Source: Bacillota bacterium (GTDB taxonomy: Bacteria; Bacillota; Clostridia; Christensenellales; SZUA-584). Taken from it: DNA of 64,000 bases. A program made the position numbers and the translations under genes. Below are positions 1 through 7,526 of the stretch, in pieces (the stretch's first letter is position 1; the number at the start of each line of letters is the position of its first letter). The notes beneath the pieces were generated by a model that had not been told where the DNA came from, searched no databases, and saw nothing but the letters and a program-made list of their open reading frames with translations. The stretch is taken from assembly GCA_023408075.1 (NCBI GenBank), contig JAEYKW010000015.1, forward strand, positions 62,001 to 126,000, read 5' to 3'.

Positions 1-1141
1 ACACGCCTTTTTCCTGACCCCAGCCTTCCACAACGGTCGCGATGTTCGTCATGTTGATGGACGCATCGAGCTGTGTTGTTTCAACGCCCTGAGCGTCAAG
101 GTTGTAGGTGTCGGGTGTCTCCTCGCCTGCGAATTTCGCAGCGAGCAGTCTCATGTCGGCAATACCGATGAGCTTGGGATCAACAGCGGCGGTGGAAACC
201 CACACTTCCGGGTTGGCAAGCATCAGGTTGATGTCGTCGTTGGAGATATCGATGGACATGATCTTGATGTCGGTTCTGCCGGCATCGTTGAGCGCCTGCA
301 GGCAGCCCTTTGCGAGCTCGTCATAAGAACCCCAGATCGCATCCACTGCACCTTCGGGATACTTCGGCAGAATCGCAGCCAAAGCGTCCTGTGTGCCGCC
401 GCGGGCGTTGGAGAAATCGACCGGCCCAATCAGAGCCACTTCTTCAATTTTGCCTTCGGCAACGTACTGGTCATAGATAACCTGACGGCGATCCAGCGGC
501 GGGATGCCAGGGCCCATCCATGCACGGATGACCTTGATCGGCTGCTTGGTTTCTTCAAAGTGGCTGACGATAGAGCTGAGGGAAAGCTCGGCAAGTTTCG
601 CATCTTCCTGAGCCGTGCTGGTTACGCCGGTCAGAATTTCGCCGTTCGGGTCGCCATCCTTATAGGGGACGGAGTCAAAAGTGACAACCTTCATGCCTTT
701 TTCCACAGCGGGCAGCAGCGAATCATAGGTGTAGCCGGCTTCGCCGTGAGAAAGGATAATGCCGTCGTAATCCTTCTGGATCACCTGAGCGATCGTCTCC
801 TGGCATTTCGCGTTGTCACCGTCTGTGACGTATGTATCAACCGTGAAGCCAAGCGCTTCGCCTTCAGATGTGCAGCCTTCAAGGAACTGCTGGGTGTGGT
901 CACCGGCAGCCAGGTTGCGGATAACGGCAACTTTGATCTGGCCGTCAGCCATCTGATCGGGCATGTACTGTGTGAGCAGATCCGCAACAGCGCTGCCGTC
1001 AGCAGCCGGAGCCGAAGATTCAGCGGATTCAGCCGGAGCCGAAGATTCAGCGGAAGCAGACGCCGACGGTGCCGTCGTGCCGCAAGCAGCCAAAGATACC
1101 AGCATGGCAACAGCAATCAGGACATACAAAAGCTTTTTCAT
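1..1141 (-). CDS. Sugar ABC transporter substrate-binding lipoprotein (partial)
   Basis: Extracellular sugar-capture component of an ABC importer, of the ribose/xylose-binding class (type-1 periplasmic-binding fold). About 380 residues are visible; the C-terminal end lies beyond the left edge. Residues 1-20 are a lipoprotein signal ending in the lipobox LAAC (Cys20). A Ser/Ala/Glu-rich tether follows to about residue 50, then the first Rossmann lobe (DGIILSHG) and the second lobe (DAIWGSYDELAKG). The start is set by GGAGGA five bases upstream of ATG. It is the last visible gene of the operon that begins with the aldolase at 4986, lying 53 bases after a CoA-transferase gene; permease and ATPase genes would be expected further left. 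The family call is firm, but the ligand is unknown. Confidence 0.9.
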   Translation of the reverse strand, partial: MKKLLYVLIAVAMLVSLAACGTTAPSASASAESSAPAESAESSAPAADGSAVADLLTQYMPDQMADGQIKVAVIRNLAAGDHTQQFLEGCTSEGEALGFTVDTYVTDGDNAKCQETIAQVIQKDYDGIILSHGEAGYTYDSLLPAVEKGMKVVTFDSVPYKDGDPNGEILTGVTSTAQEDAKLAELSLSSIVSHFEETKQPIKVIRAWMGPGIPPLDRRQVIYDQYVAEGKIEEVALIGPVDFSNARGGTQDALAAILPKYPEGAVDAIWGSYDELAKGCLQALNDAGRTDIKIMSIDISNDDINLMLANPEVWVSTAAVDPKLIGIADMRLLAAKFAGEETPDTYNLDAQGVETTQLDASINMTNIATVVEGWGQEKGV

Positions 1142-1194
1142 GTTTTTCCTCCATTATTTGATTTTATTTGAGCACTCCCGTGTTGCTCGCAGAT

Positions 1195-1911
1195 TCAGCG
1201 GAACTCTATGTTCCGAAGGTCGTCGGGGTCGATTCTTTGCAGCAGTGCCAATTCCTCATCGGTTGGCGCGGGCGTGGTTTTGAGCTCCAGATACTTGATC
1301 GGGAACCCCGTGTTTTGCGCCACTTCGTCTATCGTTGAGGTGGGATGAACGCTGTCCAGTATCAATTCCCCCCGGTACATCGTGAACACGCAAAGCGGCG
1401 TCACGATGGCACTCACGTTCCCGCGTGCCGTCATGAAATCGACATTCGGCACAAAGGTTCGCTTGTCATGTTTGGTGCGCCAGATGATGGCGCGCCCCGC
1501 TGTGGGTATCAGCACCGCGCTGCCTGCCCCGCCCGGCAGCCTCACCTTCGGCGTGTGGTAATCGCCGATCACCGAGGCGTTGACCGTCCCCGCGTTGTCG
1601 AACTGCACACCGCTTAAGAAAGCCACATCGAGGCCCCCGCGCATCGAAAGATCGAACACGTCCATGAGCGGGAAGCTCGCCGCAGCCGTCTCAAGCAGCT
1701 CGCTGCCCGCGCTCGTAAACGAGGCGAGTCTGGGGTCCTTCGGATCTGCCCCGCCCGGAATGTTCAGGTGAACCGCGTCGGGCGCGTGTGTTTTCCTGGC
1801 GAGCAATACGGCGATCATCGGCATATGGGAGGACACGCCGTGAAACACCTTATCGCCATCCTTGATCATACGCGCCATCGCGCACACCATGATGTCGCAA
1901 ACTCTAGCCAT
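1195..1911 (-). CDS. CoA-transferase family I, subunit B (GctB/IpdB-like)
   Basis: 238-residue beta subunit of a class I CoA-transferase-like heterodimer, similar over its length to glutaconate CoA-transferase B and to IpdB. Shared family marks include GGLDVAFLSGVQFD near the middle, GDYHTPKVRLPGG, HPTSTIDEVAQNTGF and a C-terminal DEELALLQRIDPDDLR. By my recalled alignment the catalytic glutamate of glutaconate CoA-transferase (Glu54, in a VESG motif after an APD motif) falls at NIPGG here, so the residue that carries the CoA thioester intermediate seems to be missing, as it is in the IpdAB ring-opening hydrolases. The start codon overlaps the end of subunit A by 8 bases, so the two are translationally coupled. 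It may be a CoA-transferase, or a CoA-ester C-C hydrolase. Confidence 0.85.
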   Translation of the reverse strand: MARVCDIMVCAMARMIKDGDKVFHGVSSHMPMIAVLLARKTHAPDAVHLNIPGGADPKDPRLASFTSAGSELLETAAASFPLMDVFDLSMRGGLDVAFLSGVQFDNAGTVNASVIGDYHTPKVRLPGGAGSAVLIPTAGRAIIWRTKHDKRTFVPNVDFMTARGNVSAIVTPLCVFTMYRGELILDSVHPTSTIDEVAQNTGFPIKYLELKTTPAPTDEELALLQRIDPDDLRNIEFR

Positions 1912-2701
1912 GCCGCACCTCCAGGTACGCAGGCAGCTCGCTTGCGCTTTTTATAGATAAAAACTTTTTAATATTCTCATGATTGAGGCCGTAAACGCCA
2001 TGGCACGCGCAGGGCGCCGCGCCGCGCGGCGCATGCACCACGGCGCTGACCAGAAAGCCGGGGATTTCGGCTTTGGTTTCGCTGCCGCGAAAATACGCCT
2101 CGTCCACCACTTCCTCGGCTGTCAGTATCACCTGCCTCGCTGCCCGCGAGAAGAGGATGTCTTCATATCTGGGGCCGAGGATAAGGGCGTTGCCCGCCGG
2201 GTCCGCTTTATGCACGTGCAGCACCGCGAAATCCGGCCTTATTGCCGACACGAGCGTCACCGGGTCTCCCGAAAACGGGTCGGTGATGCGCTTGAAATAA
2301 GCGTTCACGTCGATCAGGTCGCTCGCGGCGAGGCCGCGCACAGGCATAAACGGAATCCCGTAGGACGCAGCCCGCAGTGCAGAAATAATCGTGTAGCACG
2401 CGTGCTCATTGGCCTTGACAAGCCCTTTCTGCACGCTCGTGCGGTAATGCTGCGCAAGCGAATACTCGCTTTCATAGCTGATGAAGCCCGCGTCTACGCT
2501 TTTCACGCAGCCCGCGAGGCACAGCATATCAATATCCATAGCGCCCGCCGTTTTGACAAGCGCGAGTGATCTTTTGTTCTGGCGAACCATCTCAAAAACA
2601 GCCGCCATCGGCGCACGGTTCAATGTGTTGCCGCCAAGGCCCACCGTCGCCCCGTCGGGAATCAGCGCTATGGCCTCTTGTAAACTCAAAAGCTTATTCA
2701 T
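1904..2701 (-). CDS. CoA-transferase family I, subunit A (GctA/IpdA-like)
   Basis: 265-residue alpha subunit that would pair with the overlapping subunit B gene. It has the N-terminal LQEAIALIPDGATVGLGG block typical of GctA-like proteins, and later a stretch reading VTLVSAIRPDFAVLHVHKAD and VILTAEEVVDEAYFR, matching the family's CoA-binding lobe. I start it at MNKLLSL because that ATG lies seven bases after the stop of the flavoprotein gene, whose final codons contain the AAAGTGAGG ribosome binding site; the open frame upstream is only a continuation through the neighbouring gene. It is part of the aldolase-flavoprotein-CoA-transferase operon. The substrate cannot be read from the sequence. 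Confidence 0.87.
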   Translation of the reverse strand: MNKLLSLQEAIALIPDGATVGLGGNTLNRAPMAAVFEMVRQNKRSLALVKTAGAMDIDMLCLAGCVKSVDAGFISYESEYSLAQHYRTSVQKGLVKANEHACYTIISALRAASYGIPFMPVRGLAASDLIDVNAYFKRITDPFSGDPVTLVSAIRPDFAVLHVHKADPAGNALILGPRYEDILFSRAARQVILTAEEVVDEAYFRGSETKAEIPGFLVSAVVHAPRGAAPCACHGVYGLNHENIKKFLSIKSASELPAYLEVRHG

Positions 2702-2708
2702 GAGAGCC

Positions 2709-4040
2709 TCACTTTGCCGCATTGGCCGCGATGTGAACCGCATCCCAAACGCCCGCGAAAGGCGGCGCGTAGGCGAGATCCACCATGCCGAGCTCGGTTG
2801 TTGTGAGCCCCGCGTGTATCGCGATCGCAAACATATCCACGCGCAGCACAGCACCCTGCTGGCCCGCCGCGCAAGCGCCGAGCAGACGGCGCGTTCCCTT
2901 TTCATAAACCAGCTTGATCGCAATTGCCGTTTGCCCCGGGTAATACGGCGGGTGGTTGTAAGCGGTGACCATTGTTGTGCGGTAGTCAAGGCCGAGGCGA
3001 ACCGCATCGGCTTCACTCATGCCCGTGCGCCCCATTTCGATGCCGCAGACCTTGATGGCTGCCGTTCCGAGAGCGCCGACGAACTTCTCATGCTTGCCGA
3101 GCATGTTGCCGCCCGCAATCCGCCCGCACTTGTTCGCGACGGTGCCGAGCGGCAGGAAGTAATCCTCTTCCATCACCTTGTTGTATGTCACCGCACAATC
3201 CCCCGCGGCATAGATGCCCGGTATGGATGTGCGCATTTCGCGATCTACGATGATGGCCCCGTTCTTCGCCATACGCATGCCTGTCTCTTTAAGAAACTGC
3301 GTCGCGGGCATCACGCCCACCGACATCAGTATGATGTCTGCCGGATATTCGCCGTGGCTTGTGCGCACAAGGCGGTGGGCCTGCTGCTCTTCAATGGCCA
3401 ATACCCGTTCGCCCGTTTTCACCTGAGCGCCGTTTTGGGCCAGCTCCTGCGCGGCCATCTCGGAAAACTCGGGCTCAAAAGGCGAGAGTATGCGGTTTGC
3501 CCCCTCGATCACGGTGACTTCTTTGCCGAGGCGCAAAAAAGCCTCGGCCATCTCAATGCCGATATAGCCGCCGCCGATGATCGCGCATCTGCGCACGGAC
3601 GGATGGTCAGCCACCTTTTGCAGCAGCAAACCGTCTTCAAGCGTTTTGACATAGAACACACCGGCGTTGTCCACGCCCGGAATGGGCGGCACCACGCTGG
3701 CACAGCCCGTGGCGATCATTAAAGAATCGTAATGATCCCTGAACGTTTCGCCGGTTTTTAAATTTCTGACGGTCACGGTTTTGTCTTCGGGCGATACGGA
3801 CAGCACCTCATGATTCATTTGCGTCCCGATACCCGATCTGTTGAACTGCTCACATGTCCGCGCGATCATTTTGGTATGGTCCGTGTTCTCGCCGCTCACA
3901 TAGTAAGGCAGCCCGCAAGCCCCGTATGAAAGGAAATTTCCCTTTTCATAGACGGTGACCTCAGCGGTCGGATCATTGCGTTTTATTTTTGAAGCGGCCG
4001 ACATACCCGCCGCCACGCCACCAATGATGACTGCTTTCAT
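2709..4040 (-). CDS. CoA-disulfide reductase / NADH oxidase-like flavoprotein
   Basis: 443-residue FAD- and NAD(P)H-dependent oxidoreductase of the single-cysteine pyridine nucleotide-disulfide family. The FAD-binding motif GGVAAG is at residues 7-12, the redox cysteine is Cys42 in SYGACGLPYYV, a second dinucleotide-binding motif reads AIIGGGYIGIEMAE near residue 155, and the second FAD motif is IYAAGDCA near 285. The SxxxCxxPY arrangement fits CoA-disulfide reductases better than the NADH oxidases with FLSCG. It sits between an aldolase gene (55 bases upstream) and CoA-transferase genes (7 bases downstream), suggesting a role in thiol or CoA redox balance or NADH re-oxidation in the same pathway. 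The reduced substrate is not certain. Confidence 0.88.
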   Translation of the reverse strand: MKAVIIGGVAAGMSAASKIKRNDPTAEVTVYEKGNFLSYGACGLPYYVSGENTDHTKMIARTCEQFNRSGIGTQMNHEVLSVSPEDKTVTVRNLKTGETFRDHYDSLMIATGCASVVPPIPGVDNAGVFYVKTLEDGLLLQKVADHPSVRRCAIIGGGYIGIEMAEAFLRLGKEVTVIEGANRILSPFEPEFSEMAAQELAQNGAQVKTGERVLAIEEQQAHRLVRTSHGEYPADIILMSVGVMPATQFLKETGMRMAKNGAIIVDREMRTSIPGIYAAGDCAVTYNKVMEEDYFLPLGTVANKCGRIAGGNMLGKHEKFVGALGTAAIKVCGIEMGRTGMSEADAVRLGLDYRTTMVTAYNHPPYYPGQTAIAIKLVYEKGTRRLLGACAAGQQGAVLRVDMFAIAIHAGLTTTELGMVDLAYAPPFAGVWDAVHIAANAAK

Positions 4041-4095
4041 CGCTGCCCCTTTGCATCAATGTCTCTATAATGAAATCAATTGAAAGTTGAAAATC

Positions 4096-4986
4096 TTATA
4101 AGCTGCTCAAACGCCTGAGCACGGCCTGCGTAATCTGTTCAATATCGCTTGCGCCGCTTCTGCCCGGAGAAACCGGGGAAGCCGCGCATCCGCACGATTG
4201 CGAATCCGGCGTATATGTCTTGAGCTCGCTGCGGTCCTCAGCGGCCGGCGCGACAGGCGAATGCGGCGCGACAACGTCCTTTAAATTCGACGGCTTTGCC
4301 GCACACGGCGGCACGCCGCCCGCGTTGATGCCGAGGCTTTTGCGGATATCGAGCAGCTCCTGAACCTGATCGCAGCTTAATACGTTGGCTTTGCCGATGA
4401 TGTTGCCCGTATACATGAGCACCATCGCGTAATGCTCCATCGCTTCGAGGCGGTAAAACGCTTCCATGAGCGATTTCCCCCAGGAAAGCGCGCCGTGGTT
4501 GCCGAGCAGCACGGCATTGTAATCCTTGCAGTAGGGCGCGATGGAATCCGGAATGCCCTGAGTCCCCGGCGTCTCATAATGCACGCACGGCACGGTGCCA
4601 AGGTTCACAAGCGCTTCGGGATAAATCGCCCTGTCAAGACCGATGCCCGCAATGGCAAACGAGGTGCAAAGCGGCGGATGCGCATGCGTCACGCCCATCA
4701 CCTCGGGGTTTTCATTGTAAACCCGGATATGCATTTTCACTTCGGAAGAAGGTTTTAAAGATCCGGCCGAAAGAACCGTACCGTCAAGGCGCATTTTCAC
4801 CAGTATGTCCTCATCCATAAAGCCCTTGGAAACGCCCGTGGGTGTCGTCCAGATGATGTCGTGATCGACTTTGCAGCTGATGTTGCCGTCGTTTGCCGCC
4901 ACAAAGTTCTTCATGTACATTCTGCGGCCCACTTCGAGTATTGTCTGCTTGGCTTCATGATCTGTCGGAAAATGCATACCTGTCAT
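4096..4986 (-). CDS. Class II aldolase with C-terminal encapsulation-peptide-like tail
   Basis: 296-residue zinc aldolase of the fuculose-phosphate/adducin family, expected to cleave a sugar phosphate or 2-keto compound retro-aldol fashion. The probable metal ligands are visible: Glu82 in SSEVKMH, His101 and His103 in HAHPP, and His164 in GNHGALS; GNIS is at 34-37. The catalytic domain ends near residue 220, the usual family length. It is followed by a Pro/Ser/Ala/Cys-rich linker (221-280) and a terminal amphipathic helix DIEQITQAVLRRLSSL (281-296), which resembles the encapsulation peptides that target enzymes to bacterial microcompartments. No shell genes are visible. Start: GGAG lies six bases before this ATG; the in-frame ATG three codons later is too far from it. 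First gene of the left operon. Confidence 0.87.
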   Translation of the reverse strand: MTGMHFPTDHEAKQTILEVGRRMYMKNFVAANDGNISCKVDHDIIWTTPTGVSKGFMDEDILVKMRLDGTVLSAGSLKPSSEVKMHIRVYNENPEVMGVTHAHPPLCTSFAIAGIGLDRAIYPEALVNLGTVPCVHYETPGTQGIPDSIAPYCKDYNAVLLGNHGALSWGKSLMEAFYRLEAMEHYAMVLMYTGNIIGKANVLSCDQVQELLDIRKSLGINAGGVPPCAAKPSNLKDVVAPHSPVAPAAEDRSELKTYTPDSQSCGCAASPVSPGRSGASDIEQITQAVLRRLSSL

Positions 4987-5031
4987 ACGATGCTCCAGTT
5001 CTCGTTATTACAACATTCTGTTTAAATGCGC

Positions 5032-5245
5032 GTTTAGCTGTTTATGTTTAGTTGTTTATTATGTTTTTTTGTTTGAATGATGCTATATTACCTCTATAAG
5101 CGTGTTTTGTCAATGATATTTGATGTGTTTTATATAAATATTAATTAACATACGTTTATGTTTATACGTTTGTTTACGTTTATTGTTTATATGAATTACG
5201 CATAATTCAATGTTTTATATAAATGCAAACATATGTTTAGCAGAC
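5032..5245. promoter_or_regulatory. Cluster of GTTTA repeats around the aldolase promoter
   Basis: On the plus strand the pentamer GTTTA or a close variant recurs about a dozen times. One group lies at about 5032-5080, between the predicted transcription start and the aldolase gene, and another at about 5152-5245, upstream of the promoter. Spacing is 6-11 bases. The arrangement suggests multiple operator sites for one regulator. DeoR-family operators such as LacR sites (TGTTT-rich) look similar, and DeoR proteins often control aldolase operons, but no regulator gene is next to it, so this is inference. The whole 4987-5394 gap is otherwise AT-rich and holds the promoter and a terminator. Confidence 0.5.
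5085..5113 (-). promoter_or_regulatory. Sigma-A-type promoter of the aldolase operon
   Basis: On the minus strand TTGACA (5113-5108) is followed after exactly 17 bases by TAATAT (5090-5085). Transcription would start near 5078, giving a leader of about 90 bases that runs through the proximal GTTTA repeat group before the aldolase start at 4986. Confidence 0.65.
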
Positions 5246-5250
5246 AAATA

Positions 5251-5293
5251 AAAGCGCCTCCGTTTAAGCCCGCAGCTTCAACGAAAGCGCTTT
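5251..5293 (-). terminator. Rho-independent terminator after the GH30 gene
   Basis: Outer arms AAAGCGC/GCGCTTT with inner pairs CGTT/AACG and AAGC/GCTT form an interrupted hairpin, and the minus-strand transcript continues with TTTTATTTG. It lies about 100 bases after the GH30 stop codon and upstream of the aldolase promoter, so it separates the two operons. Confidence 0.6.
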
Positions 5294-5394
5294 ATGTGTG
5301 TCCTGTGAATTGAATTCTTTGATTATCCTATCCTGCAAGTATGCGGGTCCCGACCGGGCAGAATTCTGTGAAGCCCCGAAACCAGTCCTCCGCC

Positions 5395-6750
5395 TTAAAC
5401 CGAACGCTGCTTTAAGCACACCGTTGTGATGCTGTCCGCTTCCAGCTTAACCTCGGCCTTTTGGCCGTTCAGCCGGAACACCGCTTTTTGAGGCTCGGAC
5501 ACTCTGTTGACGATCACGACAGCGACTGTGCCGTCGGCGTTTTTCGCGGCGGTCACATCAAGCGTATCTGTGTACTTGGTATAAGCGATGCGCTTGGCAC
5601 CGGGCTTGATGTATTTGGAAAAATGGCCGATGTAGTCAAACGTCAGGCGCTTTTTAAATTCGCCCATTTTTGTATCGCAGATGATGGGCGCGTCGCAGTA
5701 ATTGTTCACATGGTTGGGCCCGCCCTGTTCGTCAAGAGCGATATTCCAATCAAAATAGAGATGCATACCGTTATTCAGGTTGCCGATGATATCGTGCGCA
5801 TACCGCTGCGCTTTTGCCAGTTCAGGCGTGTCCGCGTCATGCGAAAGCTCCACGCAGCCCTCGGTAAAGGCAAGCTTCTTGTCGGCAAACGTCTCCGTGA
5901 CGAGCCGGAGCGCTTCAAAATGATCGCCGCTGTACCAATGGAACGCCACGCCCGATACCATCTTATCCGTCTCATCATCAATGATCTCCGCAGCCCTTTC
6001 ATACACGCGTTCCTTGTTGTGGTCCCATATGAACACCTGCACATCCTCAAGGCCGTTTTGCCGCATCGTGGGCCACAGATGGCCTGCCAGAAACGCGCGC
6101 TCCTCCGCCGCCGTGAAAATGCAGCTATCCCATGTCTGCACGGCTTTGGGCTCATTCTGTATGCTGATCATCACCACGTTGATGCCGCGCTGCTTGTATT
6201 CGCTGATATACCTGCACATATAGGCCGCCCACATCGGGTAATACTCCTTTTTGAGTTTTCCTCCCCCGTTCTTCTGCCCGTTGGTTTTCATAAACGGCGG
6301 CGGCGACCACGGCGTCAGCATCACGGACACAGGCTCCCTGCAGATAGCCATGGCCTCCTTGATGGCAGGTATCAGCAGCTGCTCATCGCGCTCGAGCGAA
6401 AAGCTTTTCATGTCTTTGTCGTCCGGATCGTTCATGGCGCTGTAATTGCCGAGGGAAAAGTCGCAGCTGTCGATATGTGTGCGCAAAAAGCGGTAACCGA
6501 TACCGTCTTCTCCGAAATACGCTTGAAGTATCTCCTCTCTCTTGCTCTCGGGCAGAGCGCTCATCGCGTGGCAGGCCGCCTCGGTCATCGCGCCGCCGAA
6601 CCCCTCAATGGTCTGATATTCTATGTCGGGGTACAGATTGATAACCTCGTTTTCCACACCCTCCGCGTCGTCCGTAAAAGTCACGGTGCTTTCTTCTTTT
6701 TTTACCTGTTGATTGATTAGAATTGTTGAATATATTGTTAACTCCATCAT
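5395..6750 (-). CDS. GH30 family glycoside hydrolase
   Basis: 451-residue (beta/alpha)8 retaining glycosidase of family GH30, the glucosylceramidase/beta-glucosidase/xylanase family. The acid/base glutamate is Glu200 in SIQNEP and the nucleophile is Glu297 in AFTEG. The N-terminal GFGGAMTEAA and the MLTPWSPPPFMKTN strand are also family hallmarks. A short C-terminal beta-domain with VTAAKNADGTVAVVIVNR closes it. No signal peptide is seen, so the substrate is probably imported by the ABC system at 9475-12741 and cleaved inside the cell. I start at the first of two adjacent ATGs: AAGGAG lies ten bases upstream, inside the end of the response regulator gene. Longer in-frame starts would overlap that gene heavily. 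Last gene of the operon. The exact linkage cleaved is unknown. Confidence 0.9.
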   Translation of the reverse strand: MMELTIYSTILINQQVKKEESTVTFTDDAEGVENEVINLYPDIEYQTIEGFGGAMTEAACHAMSALPESKREEILQAYFGEDGIGYRFLRTHIDSCDFSLGNYSAMNDPDDKDMKSFSLERDEQLLIPAIKEAMAICREPVSVMLTPWSPPPFMKTNGQKNGGGKLKKEYYPMWAAYMCRYISEYKQRGINVVMISIQNEPKAVQTWDSCIFTAAEERAFLAGHLWPTMRQNGLEDVQVFIWDHNKERVYERAAEIIDDETDKMVSGVAFHWYSGDHFEALRLVTETFADKKLAFTEGCVELSHDADTPELAKAQRYAHDIIGNLNNGMHLYFDWNIALDEQGGPNHVNNYCDAPIICDTKMGEFKKRLTFDYIGHFSKYIKPGAKRIAYTKYTDTLDVTAAKNADGTVAVVIVNRVSEPQKAVFRLNGQKAEVKLEADSITTVCLKQRSV

Positions 6751-6754
6751 GTCA

Positions 6755-7504
6755 CTATAACTCCTTATTTCGATAGTCGCTCGGGCACACCTCGAAGTGC
6801 TTTTTAAACATGCGTGTGAAATAGCGCTCATCGTTGAACCCCACCGCATAGGCGATCTCGTAATTTTTAAGCAGGCTGTTTTTCAGCAGCTTGCACGCCT
6901 GCTCGAGCCGGTAATGGTTCAGGTAATCCACGAAGCTCTTGCCGGTGTGCTGTTTAAACAGCGTGCTCAAATAGCCGGATGTGATCATGATCTCCTCGGC
7001 CGTGGACGCAAGGCTGATTTCCCTGCGAAAGTTCTGTTTGATATAGACGATCGCCGAATCCACGAGATGATGCCCCGTCTTTTCTTCCTTTTCCTCTTTG
7101 CCGAGGCGCATTTGCTTCTCCTGCATGAGCAGTGTGCGCGCGTTGCCCACGGCCTTTAAAATGTCCTCCTGAAGGCACGGCTTTAGCAGATAATCCACCG
7201 CGCCGAGCCGCAGCGCCTGACGCGCGTAATCGAACTCATCATGCCCGCTCAGCACAATGGATTTGATATGCCAGTCCTCATGTCGGTTGATCTCTTCGAT
7301 GACCTCAAGCCCCGACATTTTGGGCATGCGTATGTCAATAATGAGTATGTCAGGCTCGTACGCCTTAATCTTATCGAGCGCATCGGCTCCGTCCTTCGCC
7401 GTACCGCACAGCTCCGCACCGACGCTCTCCCAATCCACGATCCGCGCGATCGCGTTGCGCACGCATTCTTCATCATCCGTCAGCAGCAGCTTGACCTTCT
7501 CCAT
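6755..7504 (-). CDS. AraC-type response regulator (YesN-like)
   Basis: 249-residue response regulator. Residues 1-125 are a receiver domain with acidic pocket Asp10-Asp11, phosphoacceptor Asp57 in DILIIDIRMP and the conserved Lys in DYLLKPC. A charged linker (KEEKEEKTGHH) leads to an AraC-type double helix-turn-helix at about 150-249 ending in FNDERYFTRMFKKHF. GAGG eight bases before ATG sets the start; the frame extends upstream without a better ribosome binding site. It follows the sensor kinase gene by 22 bases and precedes GH30 by 4. It is expected to activate the transporter and GH30 genes when the cognate sugar is sensed outside. Confidence 0.92.
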   Translation of the reverse strand: MEKVKLLLTDDEECVRNAIARIVDWESVGAELCGTAKDGADALDKIKAYEPDILIIDIRMPKMSGLEVIEEINRHEDWHIKSIVLSGHDEFDYARQALRLGAVDYLLKPCLQEDILKAVGNARTLLMQEKQMRLGKEEKEEKTGHHLVDSAIVYIKQNFRREISLASTAEEIMITSGYLSTLFKQHTGKSFVDYLNHYRLEQACKLLKNSLLKNYEIAYAVGFNDERYFTRMFKKHFEVCPSDYRNKEL

Positions 7505-7526
7505 GACGATCACCTCTTCAATCGGA

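Noticed and set aside
1..5300. A bacterial microcompartment locus
   Set aside because: Only the aldolase tail hints at it; no shell protein, aldehyde dehydrogenase or phosphotransacylase is present in the window, so it is kept as a question and not as a call.
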